DNA of 64,000 nt from contig DASPNR010000042.1 of the NCBI GenBank assembly GCA_035626395.1, forward strand, positions 62,001 to 126,000. Direction: 5' to 3'. The translations under genes and the position numbers were made by a program. Positions 38,404 through 48,986 of this stretch are shown here, one piece after another. The stretch is from Candidatus Limnocylindrales bacterium. GTDB taxonomy: Bacteria > Desulfobacterota > Binatia > UBA1149 > CAITLU01. The notes under the pieces were generated by a model. It had not been told where the DNA came from. It ran no database searches and worked only from the letters and a program-made list of their open reading frames with translations. Positions within the stretch are counted from its first letter, which is position 1. Each line of letters opens with the position of its first letter.

Positions 38404-39453
38404 ATGGACGTCGAAGAGGTCCTGGCTTCGTTGTCGATCGCGGTCGTCGTGCCGGCGTATCAGGCGGAGCGGTCGATCGAGGAGGTTCTCACTTCGATTC
38501 CTGCATACGTCCGGTCGGTCGTGGTCGTGCTGGATTGCTGCTCGGATCGTACCGCCGAGATCGTCGATCGGGTGGCGGCGCGGGATCGGCGCATCGTTCG
38601 GGTCGATCATGAGCGAAACTGCGGCGTGGGGGCGGCGATGCGCACGGGCTACCGGCGCGCGCTGGCCGACGGCGCCGAGATCGTGGCCAAGATCGACAGC
38701 GACGGGCAGATGGATCCCGAGCAGCTTTGGCGGCTGCTGCTGCCGATCGCGCTGGGGCGCGCCGATTACGCCAAGGGCAACCGCTTCCATCATCCGCGCG
38801 AGATGCGCTCGATGCCGCTGGTGCGGCTGATCGGAAACGCGGCGCTGTCCTTCCTGTCCAAGCTCTCGACCGGCTACTGGAACCTTCTCGATCCCACCAA
38901 CGGCTATACCGCAATCTCTCGCGAGGCGTTGCAGTCGATCGACCTGGCCAGGCTCGATGACCGCTTCTTCTTCGAGTCGAGCATGCTGTGCGAGCTGGCG
39001 CTGGCGCGCGCGGTCTGCGTCGACGTGCCGATCCCGGCCCGATACGGCAGCGAGGCCAGCCACCTGTCGGTGACGCAGAGCCTCTTCGAGTTCGCTGCCA
39101 AGCACGCGCGCAACCTGCTGCGCCGCATCTGGCTGCGTTACCTGATCCTGGACTTCTCGGCGGCCTCGCTGCTGCTCGTTCTGGGCGTGCCGCTGGCGCT
39201 GTTCGGCGTGATCTTCGGCCTGCGCAGCTGGGCGCATTCGAGCTTCTACGGCGTGCCCGCCACCGCCGGCACGGTCATGCTCGCGGCCTTCACCACCGCG
39301 GCGGGCTTGTTCGGACTGGTCCAGGCCCTGATCTACGACATCATGTCGGTGCCGCAGGTGCCGTTGACGGCGCCGCGAACCGGCCTGCAGGTGCCGAACA
39401 CACTCGCACAGGCACCGGCTCCTCCGGTACGATCCGTCTCGCGCTCCATGTAA
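38404..39453 (+). CDS. GT2 glycosyltransferase, polyprenyl-phosphate-sugar-synthase (DPM1)-like
   Basis: A 349-residue enzyme. The N-terminal GT-A domain begins IAVVVPAYQAERSIEEVL. It has the donor motif AKIDSDGQMDPEQLW (DxD-like DSD) and FFFESSMLCELALARAV. Two hydrophobic helices follow near residues 240-265 and 280-305, as in GtrB/DPM1-like enzymes that make polyprenyl-phosphate-linked mannose or glucose at the membrane. The start is the ATG before DVEEVLASLS. A Thr-tailed secreted protein starts 20 bases later, and a GT39-like transferase overlaps that gene, which fits a donor, acceptor and transferase operon. Sugar identity cannot be read from sequence. Confidence 0.85.
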   Translation: MDVEEVLASLSIAVVVPAYQAERSIEEVLTSIPAYVRSVVVVLDCCSDRTAEIVDRVAARDRRIVRVDHERNCGVGAAMRTGYRRALADGAEIVAKIDSDGQMDPEQLWRLLLPIALGRADYAKGNRFHHPREMRSMPLVRLIGNAALSFLSKLSTGYWNLLDPTNGYTAISREALQSIDLARLDDRFFFESSMLCELALARAVCVDVPIPARYGSEASHLSVTQSLFEFAAKHARNLLRRIWLRYLILDFSAASLLLVLGVPLALFGVIFGLRSWAHSSFYGVPATAGTVMLAAFTTAAGLFGLVQALIYDIMSVPQVPLTAPRTGLQVPNTLAQAPAPPVRSVSRSM

Positions 39454-39473
39454 AGCTCCCTTCCGCCGTCCGG

Positions 39474-41603
39474 ATGCCGACTACGATGATGCTGCCAGTC
39501 CTCTCCCTGATCCTGTGCCTGCTGGCCACGCCCGCCGCCGCCGACATCATCGCCGACGATGCGCTCGACGTCTGCACCGCGACCGCCGATCCGTGCACCA
39601 TCCACCAGCGCATCGAGATCGTGAACGGCAGCGTCCTCGATTTCGGCACCCGTGGCCTCGTGGTGGGCGCCGGCGGGCTGCTCGACTTCGGCTCCGGCGG
39701 CGCCTCCGTGCTTGCAGGCAACATCGTCGTCGGCGGCCTGGGCATCGACGTGCAGGGTCCCGAGTCCGGCGGCCTCGTCACCATCGCCGCCGACGGAACG
39801 CTCGTCATCCAGGCGCTCGTGAACGGGCGCACGGTCGATCCCGGCACGATCTTCCTCGAAGCCACGAACAACGTGGTGATCGCATCCACGATCGACATGC
39901 GCGGCAGCACGCTGGACTCGGATGGCGGCTCGGTGTGCATCGAATCCTACGAGGGCTCGGTCGCCATCCACGGTCTGATCAAGACCGACGCCGGCCGCTT
40001 CGGCCTCGGCGGCGACATCGACCTGACGGCCGTCAAGGACGTATCGGTGCAGGCGGCGCTGACGGCGCTCGGCGGCGACACCGACGGCGGCGACATCACC
40101 ATCTACGCCGACCGCGACGTGCTGATCTCGGCGGACGTCTCGGCCACGGCGGTGGGCGGCGCAGGCTACGGCGGCGACATCGACATCGAAGCGGTGCGCG
40201 ACATCATCATCTCCGGCGGCACCGACGCCGACCGTACGGTGGTGGAATCGCGCGGCCACGAGGACGAGGACAGCTTCTCGGGCGACGGCGGAGACATCTC
40301 GCTGGCAGCCGAGCGCAACATCGTGGTCGGCCAGTTCGCTGTCCTGGTTTCGGAGGGGTCGGCCCCTGACGGCTACAGCGGCTACCTCACCGTGGAGGCC
40401 GAAGGGGCCGTTACGCACAACGGCAGGATCGAAGCCGTGGCCGACGGCGGAGAGGGCGAGGGCGGTGACATCGAGCTGACGGCCGTGGGGCCGATCCAGG
40501 TCGGCTCGACGGGATTCCTCGTCGTCGACGCGGCCAACGTCGGCTCCATTGCGCTGGATTCGGAAGGGTCGGTCACGCTCGACGGAACGTTCAGCCTGAT
40601 CGGAAAGCCGGGCGGCACCGGCGGCACGTTCGAGGTCGATGCGCTCGGCGACATCGATGCCGGCGGCGACGTCATGGCCAATCGTCCCGAGACCGAGGTC
40701 GACTGGATGGCCTGCCGCATCCGACTCGAGCCCACAGCCGCCATCGACAACAACTCGGTCGATGGCCTCAACCTCTTCGTCGTGCGCGAGAGCATGCGGC
40801 TGGCCGCAGGAAGCTCGCTGCTGACCAAGCCCAGCGGCCAGAACAAGCTCGTGTACCGCGACGAAGGCAAGCCGCCGGTGATGCTCGGCACGGTGACGCC
40901 CGCGCCGCAGCTCGTCGTCGACACCACGCTCCAAGGCTGTCCGGTATGCGGCAACGGCGAAGTCGATGCAGGCGAGCCGTGCGACGACGGCAACAGCGTC
41001 GACACCGATGCCTGCCTGACCGGCTGCATTGCGGCCAGCTGCGGCGACGGTCTGGTCGAGGAAGGCGTCGAGGAGTGCGACGACCAGAACGCCAACGAGA
41101 CCGACGGCTGCTCGGTGACGTGCGATACGCTGACGTGCGGTGATGCCACCGGCGACGAGAACGTGGTGGCGACCGATTCGCTGCGCATCCTGCAGAGCGC
41201 GGTCGGACAGCCGGTGGCGTGCCATGCCTGGGCATGCGACGTCGACAACAACGGCCGGGTCCTCGCCAGTGACGCGCTGATCGTGCTGCGCTTCGCCGTC
41301 GGCCTTCCGGTGGAGCTGATGTGCGCGCCGCTCGTGACGACGACGACGACGACGACGTCCAGCTCGACCACCACGACGCAGCCGGCGCCGACCACGACGC
41401 AGACGACCACGACCACCTTCGTCCTGCCCACCACGACAACACTGCCGGCGCCGACGACGACGATCGGCGAGCCGACCACGACGCTGCCGACCGCGACGAC
41501 CACGCTGCCCGAGCCGACGACGACGCTCGCAGAGAGCACCACGACGCTGCCGACTCCGACGACCACGCTCGCATCGCCGCCCACCACAACCATTCCGCAG
41601 TGA
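39474..41603 (+). CDS. Secreted beta-repeat protein with DUF4215, dockerin-like module and Thr-rich tail
   Basis: A 709-residue exported protein. The signal peptide is MMLPVLSLILCLLATPAAA. Residues 30 to about 480 are Gly/Asp-rich strand repeats (GGDITIYADRDVLISADVSA-like), resembling filamentous-haemagglutinin or beta-helix proteins. Next come two CGNGEVDAGEPCDDGN-type DUF4215 repeats and the dockerin-like pair TDSLRILQSAVGQ and SDALIVLRFAVGLP. The last ~88 residues are Thr/Ser/Pro-rich (TTTTLPAPTTT-type) with no Cys, unlike the three related secreted proteins. Such tails are typical O-glycosylation sites and stalks. The stop overlaps the next gene's GTG by four bases. No function beyond surface or matrix location can be inferred. 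Confidence 0.82.
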   Translation: MPTTMMLPVLSLILCLLATPAAADIIADDALDVCTATADPCTIHQRIEIVNGSVLDFGTRGLVVGAGGLLDFGSGGASVLAGNIVVGGLGIDVQGPESGGLVTIAADGTLVIQALVNGRTVDPGTIFLEATNNVVIASTIDMRGSTLDSDGGSVCIESYEGSVAIHGLIKTDAGRFGLGGDIDLTAVKDVSVQAALTALGGDTDGGDITIYADRDVLISADVSATAVGGAGYGGDIDIEAVRDIIISGGTDADRTVVESRGHEDEDSFSGDGGDISLAAERNIVVGQFAVLVSEGSAPDGYSGYLTVEAEGAVTHNGRIEAVADGGEGEGGDIELTAVGPIQVGSTGFLVVDAANVGSIALDSEGSVTLDGTFSLIGKPGGTGGTFEVDALGDIDAGGDVMANRPETEVDWMACRIRLEPTAAIDNNSVDGLNLFVVRESMRLAAGSSLLTKPSGQNKLVYRDEGKPPVMLGTVTPAPQLVVDTTLQGCPVCGNGEVDAGEPCDDGNSVDTDACLTGCIAASCGDGLVEEGVEECDDQNANETDGCSVTCDTLTCGDATGDENVVATDSLRILQSAVGQPVACHAWACDVDNNGRVLASDALIVLRFAVGLPVELMCAPLVTTTTTTTSSSTTTTQPAPTTTQTTTTTFVLPTTTTLPAPTTTIGEPTTTLPTATTTLPEPTTTLAESTTTLPTPTTTLASPPTTTIPQ

Positions 41604-43147
41604 GCGCAGAGGCGGTGCGCACCATCGCCGCTTCGCCTCGCTGCCTCGCTGCTGTCACGGTCCTGGTGCTGGCCTGGGCGCTGTGGGACCGCGTGTGGGC
41701 GCTCGGGCGCTGGCCCGGCATCAACGGCGACGAGGCGTGGTACGCGGTTCAGCTCTTGCGCATGGAGCAAGGCGCGGCGATTCCGCGCACTCCCACCGGC
41801 AACCTGCCGGGGCCCCTGCATCTGGCGTTGCTGTGGAGCGCGCTTGCGGTGCTGCCGCGCGAGCTGTGGGTGCTGCGCGTGCCATCGGTGGTGACGAGCG
41901 TGGCGGCGATGGCGGTGACGTACGTGGCGCTGCGGCGTCACTTCGGCAACGAGACGGCGCGCGTCGGCCTGCTGCTGCAGGCGTGCCTTCCCGTGGGCAT
42001 CGTCTATGCACGCCTTGGCTGGGACACCAGCCACGGGCCGCTTCTCGGCGCGCTCATGGCGTGGGCAGCGCTCGAACGGCGCTGGCTGCTTCTGCCGCCA
42101 CTCGTTGCCTTCGCGCTGTGGAATCACCCGACGAACGTCTTTGTCGTGCCGTTTCTCGCTGGGATCATCCTGGCAACGGCGGATGCGTCCGCATCGCTGG
42201 CGCAGGCGGCACGTCGCGTCGTGCCGCCGATGATCGCATTGGCGGCAGCACTGCCCGTGCTCGTGCTGACTTCCTCGGCGGCGTCGGTCGTGACGCCGTC
42301 GCAATGGGTCGAGCGCGCGCTCTCCTGGCAGCACTGGGCGCGCTTTGCCGCTGCACTCGGCGATTTCCTCGCCGGCGCCGCGCCTTTCGCGTACACGGCG
42401 GGTCCGCCGCTGGCGCGGCCCGGCACGATTGCCGGCTGGCTCGTGCTCGCGATGGCCACCGCCATCGCAGTCGCCGGCGGGCGTGCGGCCATACGCTCGT
42501 CGCGCGCGTTTTCCGGAATGCTTGCCGGGCTCATCGGCACCCTGGCGGGCTTCGCGATCGTTGCCGGAACGCGCGCGTTGGAGCCGCACTCGGAGCGCTA
42601 CGCCATGGTGCTGGTCACGCCGGTGGTCCTATGCGCTGCCGTGCTGCTGGGCCGCCTTTCCACGCGCCCGCTCGCATCTCGGACGGGACTGGTCCTATCG
42701 CTGGCAATCGGCATCATCGCCCTCGGTCATACGCACGTGGGCTACTTCCGTGAACTGGCGCTTACCGGGTCGACGTCTCACCGCACGTTCTGGACCGGCG
42801 ACATCGAGCCCAAGGCAGCCGCGTGGCAGAGCATACGCGACGAAATTGAACGGCGGTCCACCCGCACGCCGGTGCGCGTGATCGCCGAGGACTGGTGGAC
42901 GCTGCAGCCGCTTCTGTATCTTGCGCACGGCACGCCGGGCGTGACGGTGCGGCGCCTGCACGGCGGCGAGCGGCTGCGCCCGGGCGAGACGGCCTTTCTG
43001 GTGGGCTTTCCCGGCGGTCCGGCGGGGAAGCTGCGGCGGGCGCTGGCAGCGGACACGCAGCAGGTCCGATGGTCGATTCCCGGCACGGCACGGGCTGAAG
43101 TGCTCGAGGTCGTGCAGGTGGAGAAACGCGAGCGGCGTTCGCGCTGA
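41600..43147 (+). CDS. GT39/ArnT-like membrane glycosyltransferase (GT-C fold)
   Basis: A 515-residue polytopic membrane protein with about ten hydrophobic segments. The first periplasmic loop has GINGDEAWYAVQLLRMEQG, the acidic DEA(W/Y)YA signature of GT39-type protein O-mannosyltransferases and ArnT-like enzymes that use polyprenyl-phosphate sugars as donors. A soluble C-terminal segment has RTPVRVIAEDWWTLQPLLYL and VGFPGG. The GTG start overlaps the stop of the Thr-tailed secreted protein (GTGA), so expression should be coupled. Together with the GT2 upstream, it looks like an O-glycosylation module. Family assignment is from the loop motif and topology. Confidence 0.78.
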   Translation: MSAEAVRTIAASPRCLAAVTVLVLAWALWDRVWALGRWPGINGDEAWYAVQLLRMEQGAAIPRTPTGNLPGPLHLALLWSALAVLPRELWVLRVPSVVTSVAAMAVTYVALRRHFGNETARVGLLLQACLPVGIVYARLGWDTSHGPLLGALMAWAALERRWLLLPPLVAFALWNHPTNVFVVPFLAGIILATADASASLAQAARRVVPPMIALAAALPVLVLTSSAASVVTPSQWVERALSWQHWARFAAALGDFLAGAAPFAYTAGPPLARPGTIAGWLVLAMATAIAVAGGRAAIRSSRAFSGMLAGLIGTLAGFAIVAGTRALEPHSERYAMVLVTPVVLCAAVLLGRLSTRPLASRTGLVLSLAIGIIALGHTHVGYFRELALTGSTSHRTFWTGDIEPKAAAWQSIRDEIERRSTRTPVRVIAEDWWTLQPLLYLAHGTPGVTVRRLHGGERLRPGETAFLVGFPGGPAGKLRRALAADTQQVRWSIPGTARAEVLEVVQVEKRERRSR

Positions 43148-43160
43148 GCGCCCGCCTGGC

Positions 43161-43280
43161 TGACGCCATGCGCCGCCCGCCTCGCTGAGCGCCATGCGCC
43201 GTGCGCCTCGTGAGCGCCATGCGCCGCGCGCCTCGGTGAGCACCATGCGCCGCCCGCCTCGGGAGCGCTATGCGTCCGCC
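43161..43280. repeat. Degenerate 25-26-bp tandem repeat
   Basis: Four full units and one partial copy of TGAGCGCCATGCGCCGCCCG (then CCTCG or similar), at 43161-43185, 43186-43210, 43211-43236, 43237-43262 and from 43263. Units differ at a few positions. The last copy runs into the 3' end of the DUF1003 gene (minus strand). Confidence 0.85.
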
Positions 43281-43822
43281 TTTTGAAGGCGCTCGCTCTC
43301 CTCCATCTTGTCCAGGACCTTCTCGGGCGCGACGTCCTGCGCGAGCTCCGAAAGCTCGGGATCACGCGACGCTTCGATGTCCATCTTGCGGGCGATCTCG
43401 GTGACCAGCGTGACCAGGCGCGTGATCTCGTGCTCGGCCAGCAGGCTGACCTGAAGATCGAGATTGGCGCGCTTGTCGGCCATGGCGGCCATGCGGTTCT
43501 GGCTGATCAACACGAACGTCGAAAGGAAGATCGCCTCGACCGATGCGATCATGGCCAGCACGACGAAGGTGGCATCGAACGGCTCGATCGGCAGCCAGCC
43601 AAGGTTGATGACGATCCACGCGCCGAAGATCAGCACGTGCAGGTAGACGAACACCATGCTGCCGGTGAAGGCCGTGATGGTGTCGGCGATGCGGTCGCCC
43701 GGGCGCTTGTTTTGCTCCTCCTGCTCACGCCGGCGAAGAAGCGCCTGGATATTGCGTTCGAGGATGCCGCCTTCGGTGGGGCCCCGGCGGGCTCTCGTCG
43801 GCGCTGCGTAGGCACCATTCAC
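43268..43822 (-). CDS. DUF1003 domain membrane protein
   Basis: A 184-residue protein with two adjacent transmembrane helices (SMVFVYLHVLIFGAWIVINL and FVVLAMIASVEAIFLSTFVL). These follow a cytosolic stretch RRREQEEQNKRPGDRIAD. The loop LPIEPFDATF and the following SQNRMAAMADKRANLDLQ are diagnostic of DUF1003, a family of unknown function. The start is uncertain: the frame opens with TTG at 43894, and GTG at 43822 is used because it avoids a Gly/Arg-rich leader; neither has a clear ribosome site. It follows the GT2 gene at 43985 on the same strand. Confidence 0.82.
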   Translation of the reverse strand: MNGAYAAPTRARRGPTEGGILERNIQALLRRREQEEQNKRPGDRIADTITAFTGSMVFVYLHVLIFGAWIVINLGWLPIEPFDATFVVLAMIASVEAIFLSTFVLISQNRMAAMADKRANLDLQVSLLAEHEITRLVTLVTEIARKMDIEASRDPELSELAQDVAPEKVLDKMEESERLQKADA

Positions 43823-43984
43823 GGTGCCGACTGTGCGGCCTCCGTGCGACCGCTGCCAGGGCCATCGTCCATGCGCGGTGCCCGGCGGCGCCAAACGTTT
43901 GCAGATTTTGCGCGGTGGGGGTGGCGCGGCGGCCTCGGAGGGGTTGCGCTCGCGCGCGCCTGCGGACGCGGAGCTGCGCGATGT

Positions 43985-45037
43985 TCACTCGCCTCGCGAG
44001 CGCGCGAAGTCCGCGAACGAGGCGCGCCGCGTGCGAAGGAATCTTCGCACGCGCTCGGCCGCTCGCCGGTCCGCTCGCCGCAGATCGCGGCGAAGCTTCC
44101 ACGCTGCGCCGAGCAGGCGTGCGCTATCGCTCCATGCCCGCAGCACCGTTCGCACCAGCTCGCGCGGCGGCGCCTCGCTGGCCAGGCCGGCGCCGGCGCC
44201 GCGTCCGCGCGCAGCATCGAGTCCCAGGCGCCCCAGGCGCACGATCGTCCACAACGGCAGGCACGCCAGAGTGGCCAGCGGAGCGGAATGGACCATCGTC
44301 AGGATGTGATTGCGCTCGACGTGGAAGGCCTTGAACATCGAATGGGCGCCGCTGCTCGAGGAGAGCTCGTGGCGCACCACGACCTGCGGCGCCGACACGA
44401 AGCGGTAGCCGAGCGCGATCATGCGCAGGCCGAGATCGCCGTCCTCGCAGTAGCAGAAGAACTCCTCGCGCATGCCGCCCGCTGCCCGCCACGCATCCGT
44501 GCGGTACAGGGCGCATGCGCCGGAAGGCACGCCTACTTCCTCTTCGGCCAGCGCGTCGTACTGCCCGCGGTCGGCCTCGCCGAAGCCGCGCGGAAAGCCG
44601 ATGCCGTCGCGCGTGAACAGCAGCCCCCCGACGCTCTGGATGGTGCGGCCGTCCAGCCCGAGCAGCTTCAGGCACGCGCCGCCGGCATCGGGCGGCATCG
44701 ATCCGGCTACCGCGAACAGCCTGGCCGCGGCGCCATCGTCCAGGACGGCATCGTTGTTGAGCAGCAGCACGAACGGCGTCGTCACCGTCGACACCGCGCG
44801 GTTGCATGCGGCGGCAAAGCCTATGTTGGAATCGGTCTGGATGCGGCGCGTGACGACCGGATGCGCGCCGAAGCGCGTCGGCGGCTGGTCGACCAGGACC
44901 ACGGCCGGCAGCTCCGAGAGGCTGTCCAGGCATCGCCTCGTTGCGGCGGGATCGCCGTAATGGACGACGATGCAGGTTATGAGCGAGGAAGGATCGGCGG
45001 CGGACTCATCCAGCAAAGTAGCCGTTGCAGAGGCCAT
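43985..45037 (-). CDS. GT2 family glycosyltransferase
   Basis: A 350-residue protein with a GT-A domain. LITCIVVHYGDPAATRRCLD opens the nucleotide-sugar fold, NIGFAAACNRAVS follows and LLLNNDAVLDDG carries the acidic donor motif. GGACLKLLGLDGRTIQSVGG and EEFFCYCEDGDLGLRMI are typical of rhamnosyl- and other cell-surface GT2 enzymes. A positively charged C-terminus with an LPLWTIVRLG helix may associate with the membrane. It is encoded 36 bases upstream of gatB on the same strand, so it could be the last gene of that transcript. The sugar is unknown. Confidence 0.86.
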   Translation of the reverse strand: MASATATLLDESAADPSSLITCIVVHYGDPAATRRCLDSLSELPAVVLVDQPPTRFGAHPVVTRRIQTDSNIGFAAACNRAVSTVTTPFVLLLNNDAVLDDGAAARLFAVAGSMPPDAGGACLKLLGLDGRTIQSVGGLLFTRDGIGFPRGFGEADRGQYDALAEEEVGVPSGACALYRTDAWRAAGGMREEFFCYCEDGDLGLRMIALGYRFVSAPQVVVRHELSSSSGAHSMFKAFHVERNHILTMVHSAPLATLACLPLWTIVRLGRLGLDAARGRGAGAGLASEAPPRELVRTVLRAWSDSARLLGAAWKLRRDLRRADRRAAERVRRFLRTRRASFADFARSRGE

Positions 45038-45073
45038 GGCCGGTGTCGCAAGCCTCGGCTGCCGGCGGGCCGG

Positions 45074-46539
<1,466 letters not shown>

Positions 46540-46543
<4 letters not shown>

Positions 46544-48018
46544 TCGGCCACCTGCGGCATGCGCCGGTGCCAGTCGGTGGCGCCTTCGTAGGCTGCCGCG
46601 ATGCGAAGCAGCGTAGCCTCGTCGAGCGGACGTCCGATCAGCTGCATGCCTACTGGCATGCCGTCGGAATCGAAGCCGCACGGCACCGACATTCCTGGAA
46701 GGCCGGCAAGGTTGACCGAGATCGTCAGGATATCCGACAGGTACATCTTGAGCGGATCGTCGGTGCGAGAGCCGACCACGAACGCCGTCTGCGGTGCCGT
46801 CGGCGTCACGATCGCATCGCAGACCGAAAACGCGTCGTCGAAATCGGCGCGGATCAGCGTGCGCACCCGCATCGCCTTGAGGTAGTAGGCGTCGTAGTAG
46901 CCGGCCGACAGGACGTAGGTGCCGAGCATGATCCGGCGCTTCACTTCGGCGCCGAAGCCGGCATCGCGCGTCTGCCCGTACATCTCCCGCAGGCCGCCTT
47001 CCTCGCCACGACGCAGGCCGTAGCGCACGCCGTCGTACCGGCCGAGGTTCGAAGAGGCCTCGGCCGTGGCGACGATATAGTAGGTGGCCACGGCGTATTC
47101 GGTGTGCGGAAGGCTGACCTCGACGAGCATGGCGCCGAGCTCCTCCAGTCTCTTCATGGCCGCGCGCACCGAAGCCTCCACGCCGGCATCCAGGCCTTCG
47201 ATGAAGTACTCGCGCGGGACGCCGAGGCGCACTCCGGCCAGATCGGTCGTCATCGTGCCGATGTAGTCGGGAACCGGCGCGGCGATGGAGGTGGAGTCGA
47301 GCGGATCCTTTCCCGCGACCGCCTCCAGCAGCAGCGCCGTGCCGCGCGCGCTGGCCGCCATGGGCCCGACCTGATCGAGCGAGGAGGCGAACGCGATGAC
47401 GCCGTAGCGGCTGACGCGGCCATAGGTGGGCTTGAGTCCGGTGATGCCGCAGAACGATGCCGGCAGGCGGATGGAGCCGCCGGTGTCGGTGCCGAAGCTG
47501 CCGAGCACCTGCCGCGCGGCCACCGACGTTGCCGAGCCGCCCGAGGACCCGCCGGGCACCCGCTGCGGATCCCACGGGTTGCGCGTGCGGCCGAGCGCGG
47601 AATTCTCGCAGGAGGAGCCCATGGCAAACTCGTCCATGTTGAGCTTGCCCACCAGCACCGCGCCCGCGCGCGCCAGGCGTGCAACGACGGTGGAATCGAA
47701 GGTGGGCACGAACGGCTCGAGGATCCTGGAGGCGCACGTCGTGCGAATGCCGCGGGTCAGGAAGATGTCCTTGAGACCGATGGGAATCCCGGTCAGCGCG
47801 GTAACGTCATTGCCGGTGCGCAGGCGCGCGTCGGCGGCGTCGGCCTGCGCGAGCGCATGCTCGGCGGTCACTTCGAGAAAGCTGCCGATGGCGCCGTCGG
47901 TGGCCTCGATGCGCGCCAGGCAGGCCACCGTCAGCTCGCGCGAGCTGATCTGACGCTCGCGCAACAGGCGCGACGCCTCCTCGATCGGCAGCTCGTTCAG
48001 AGGCCCGCCGCTGCTCAT
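46540..48018 (-). CDS. gatA: Asp-tRNA(Asn)/Glu-tRNA(Gln) amidotransferase subunit A
   Basis: A 492-residue amidase-signature protein that releases ammonia from glutamine for GatB. The catalytic Lys is in [15 protein letters not shown], the cis-Ser in [10 protein letters not shown] and the nucleophilic Ser in [35 protein letters not shown] is also conserved. The C-terminal [18 protein letters not shown] and [13 protein letters not shown] complete the family pattern. The ATG start overlaps the gatC stop by four bases, and the stop overlaps gatB, giving a tightly coupled gatCAB order. Confidence 0.97.
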
Positions 48019-48302
48019 TCGATGATTCGGGGGACGACGAAGTAGTGATCGTCGCGACGCGGAGCATTGGCCACGGCCGAGTCCGGATCGCCGCCGGTGG
48101 TGACGGCATCTTCGCGAAACGGCGTGCTCATGGCGACGACGCTGGAGGTGGGCTCGACGTGAGTGGTGTCGAGCTCGCCGAGCTTGCCGACGTACTCGAG
48201 GATGCGGCCGAGATCCGTCGTCAGACGATCGACCTCTTCTCCCGTCAGGTGCAGCCGCGCCAGCACGGCCACGCGCTCGATGTCGGCTCGTGTGATGGAC
48301 AT
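48015..48302 (-). CDS. gatC: Asp-tRNA(Asn)/Glu-tRNA(Gln) amidotransferase subunit C
   Basis: A 95-residue GatC. It begins [20 protein letters not shown], followed by [20 protein letters not shown] and the C-terminal REDAV stretch. GatC stabilises the GatA-GatB complex. It is the first gene of gatCAB and is divergent from the YraN gene; the operon promoter should lie in the 202-base gap to 48504. Together with serS and two serine tRNA genes within about 10 kb, this part of the window is rich in tRNA-charging functions. Confidence 0.95.
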   Translation of the reverse strand: MSITRADIERVAVLARLHLTGEEVDRLTTDLGRILEYVGKLGELDTTHVEPTSSVVAMSTPFREDAVTTGGDPDSAVANAPRRDDHYFVVPRIIE

Positions 48303-48504
48303 TGGTCGCGATTAACACGCCGCGCCATGCGGCGCAAAACCTCGCAAGGACGAGCAGAAACGGTCGTCGCAGCCATGCGATGCAGCGCGGGGCGCGCGTG
48401 CTGCGGCCGTCGACGGCTGAGGCCGCGATGCGATCGGTGGCCGCCTGCGCATCCTATGACGGTCATGACATTGGCGAACGCTGCCATCGGGGCGATGGTG
48501 CGAC

Positions 48505-48927
48505 ATGGCCCACGATGGCAACCCAACCATTCGACGCGCCGCCGCCGGAGACGCCTCCCCGCCGCCGCGTACGAACCCGCGCCGCGCGCTCGGCATTGCC
48601 GGCGAAGAGGCCGCGGCTGCCTTCCTGCAGCGCCGCGGCTACCGCATCGTCGCGCGCAACGTGCGCAGCCCGCTCGGCGAGCTCGACATCGTCGCCATCG
48701 ACGGAGAGGTGGTCGTATTCGTGGAGGTCAAGACGCGCCGCAACGGAGGAGCGCTCGAGGCCGTCGATCCTCGCAAGCAGCGCCGGCTGACGCGCCTGGC
48801 GCGAGCGTTCCTGGTAGGCGCTGGCTGGAGCCGGTGCCGCGCGCGCTTCGACGTGGTGGCGGTGGATGGTCACGGCATGGCTTGCACGCACGTCGTGAAT
48901 GCCTTTGACTGCCCCTCCGACTACTGA
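48505..48927 (+). CDS. YraN/UPF0102 family protein
   Basis: A 140-residue protein. The family core is LGIAGEEAAAAFLQRRGYRI, then LGELDIVAIDGEVVVFVEVK, and RKQRRLTRLARAFL. The D...ExK arrangement recalls a restriction-endonuclease-like fold, and the family is predicted to act on nucleic acids, but activity is unproven. About 25 Arg/Pro-rich residues precede the core, so the true start could be later. It is divergent from gatC, and serS follows 59 bases downstream. Confidence 0.87.
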   Translation: MAHDGNPTIRRAAAGDASPPPRTNPRRALGIAGEEAAAAFLQRRGYRIVARNVRSPLGELDIVAIDGEVVVFVEVKTRRNGGALEAVDPRKQRRLTRLARAFLVGAGWSRCRARFDVVAVDGHGMACTHVVNAFDCPSDY

Positions 48928-48986
48928 ATCCCGCCTCGAGGTCAGCGCGCGCTGCGGTAGCCGACCCGGCGACACAGGACGCCCGC

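Noticed and set aside
41321-41599. Asp/His-rich N-terminal extension of the GT39-like protein
   Set aside because: It is the frame-shifted reading of the Thr-tail codons (ACG read as GAC/CAC). The GTG at 41600 directly precedes the membrane domain.
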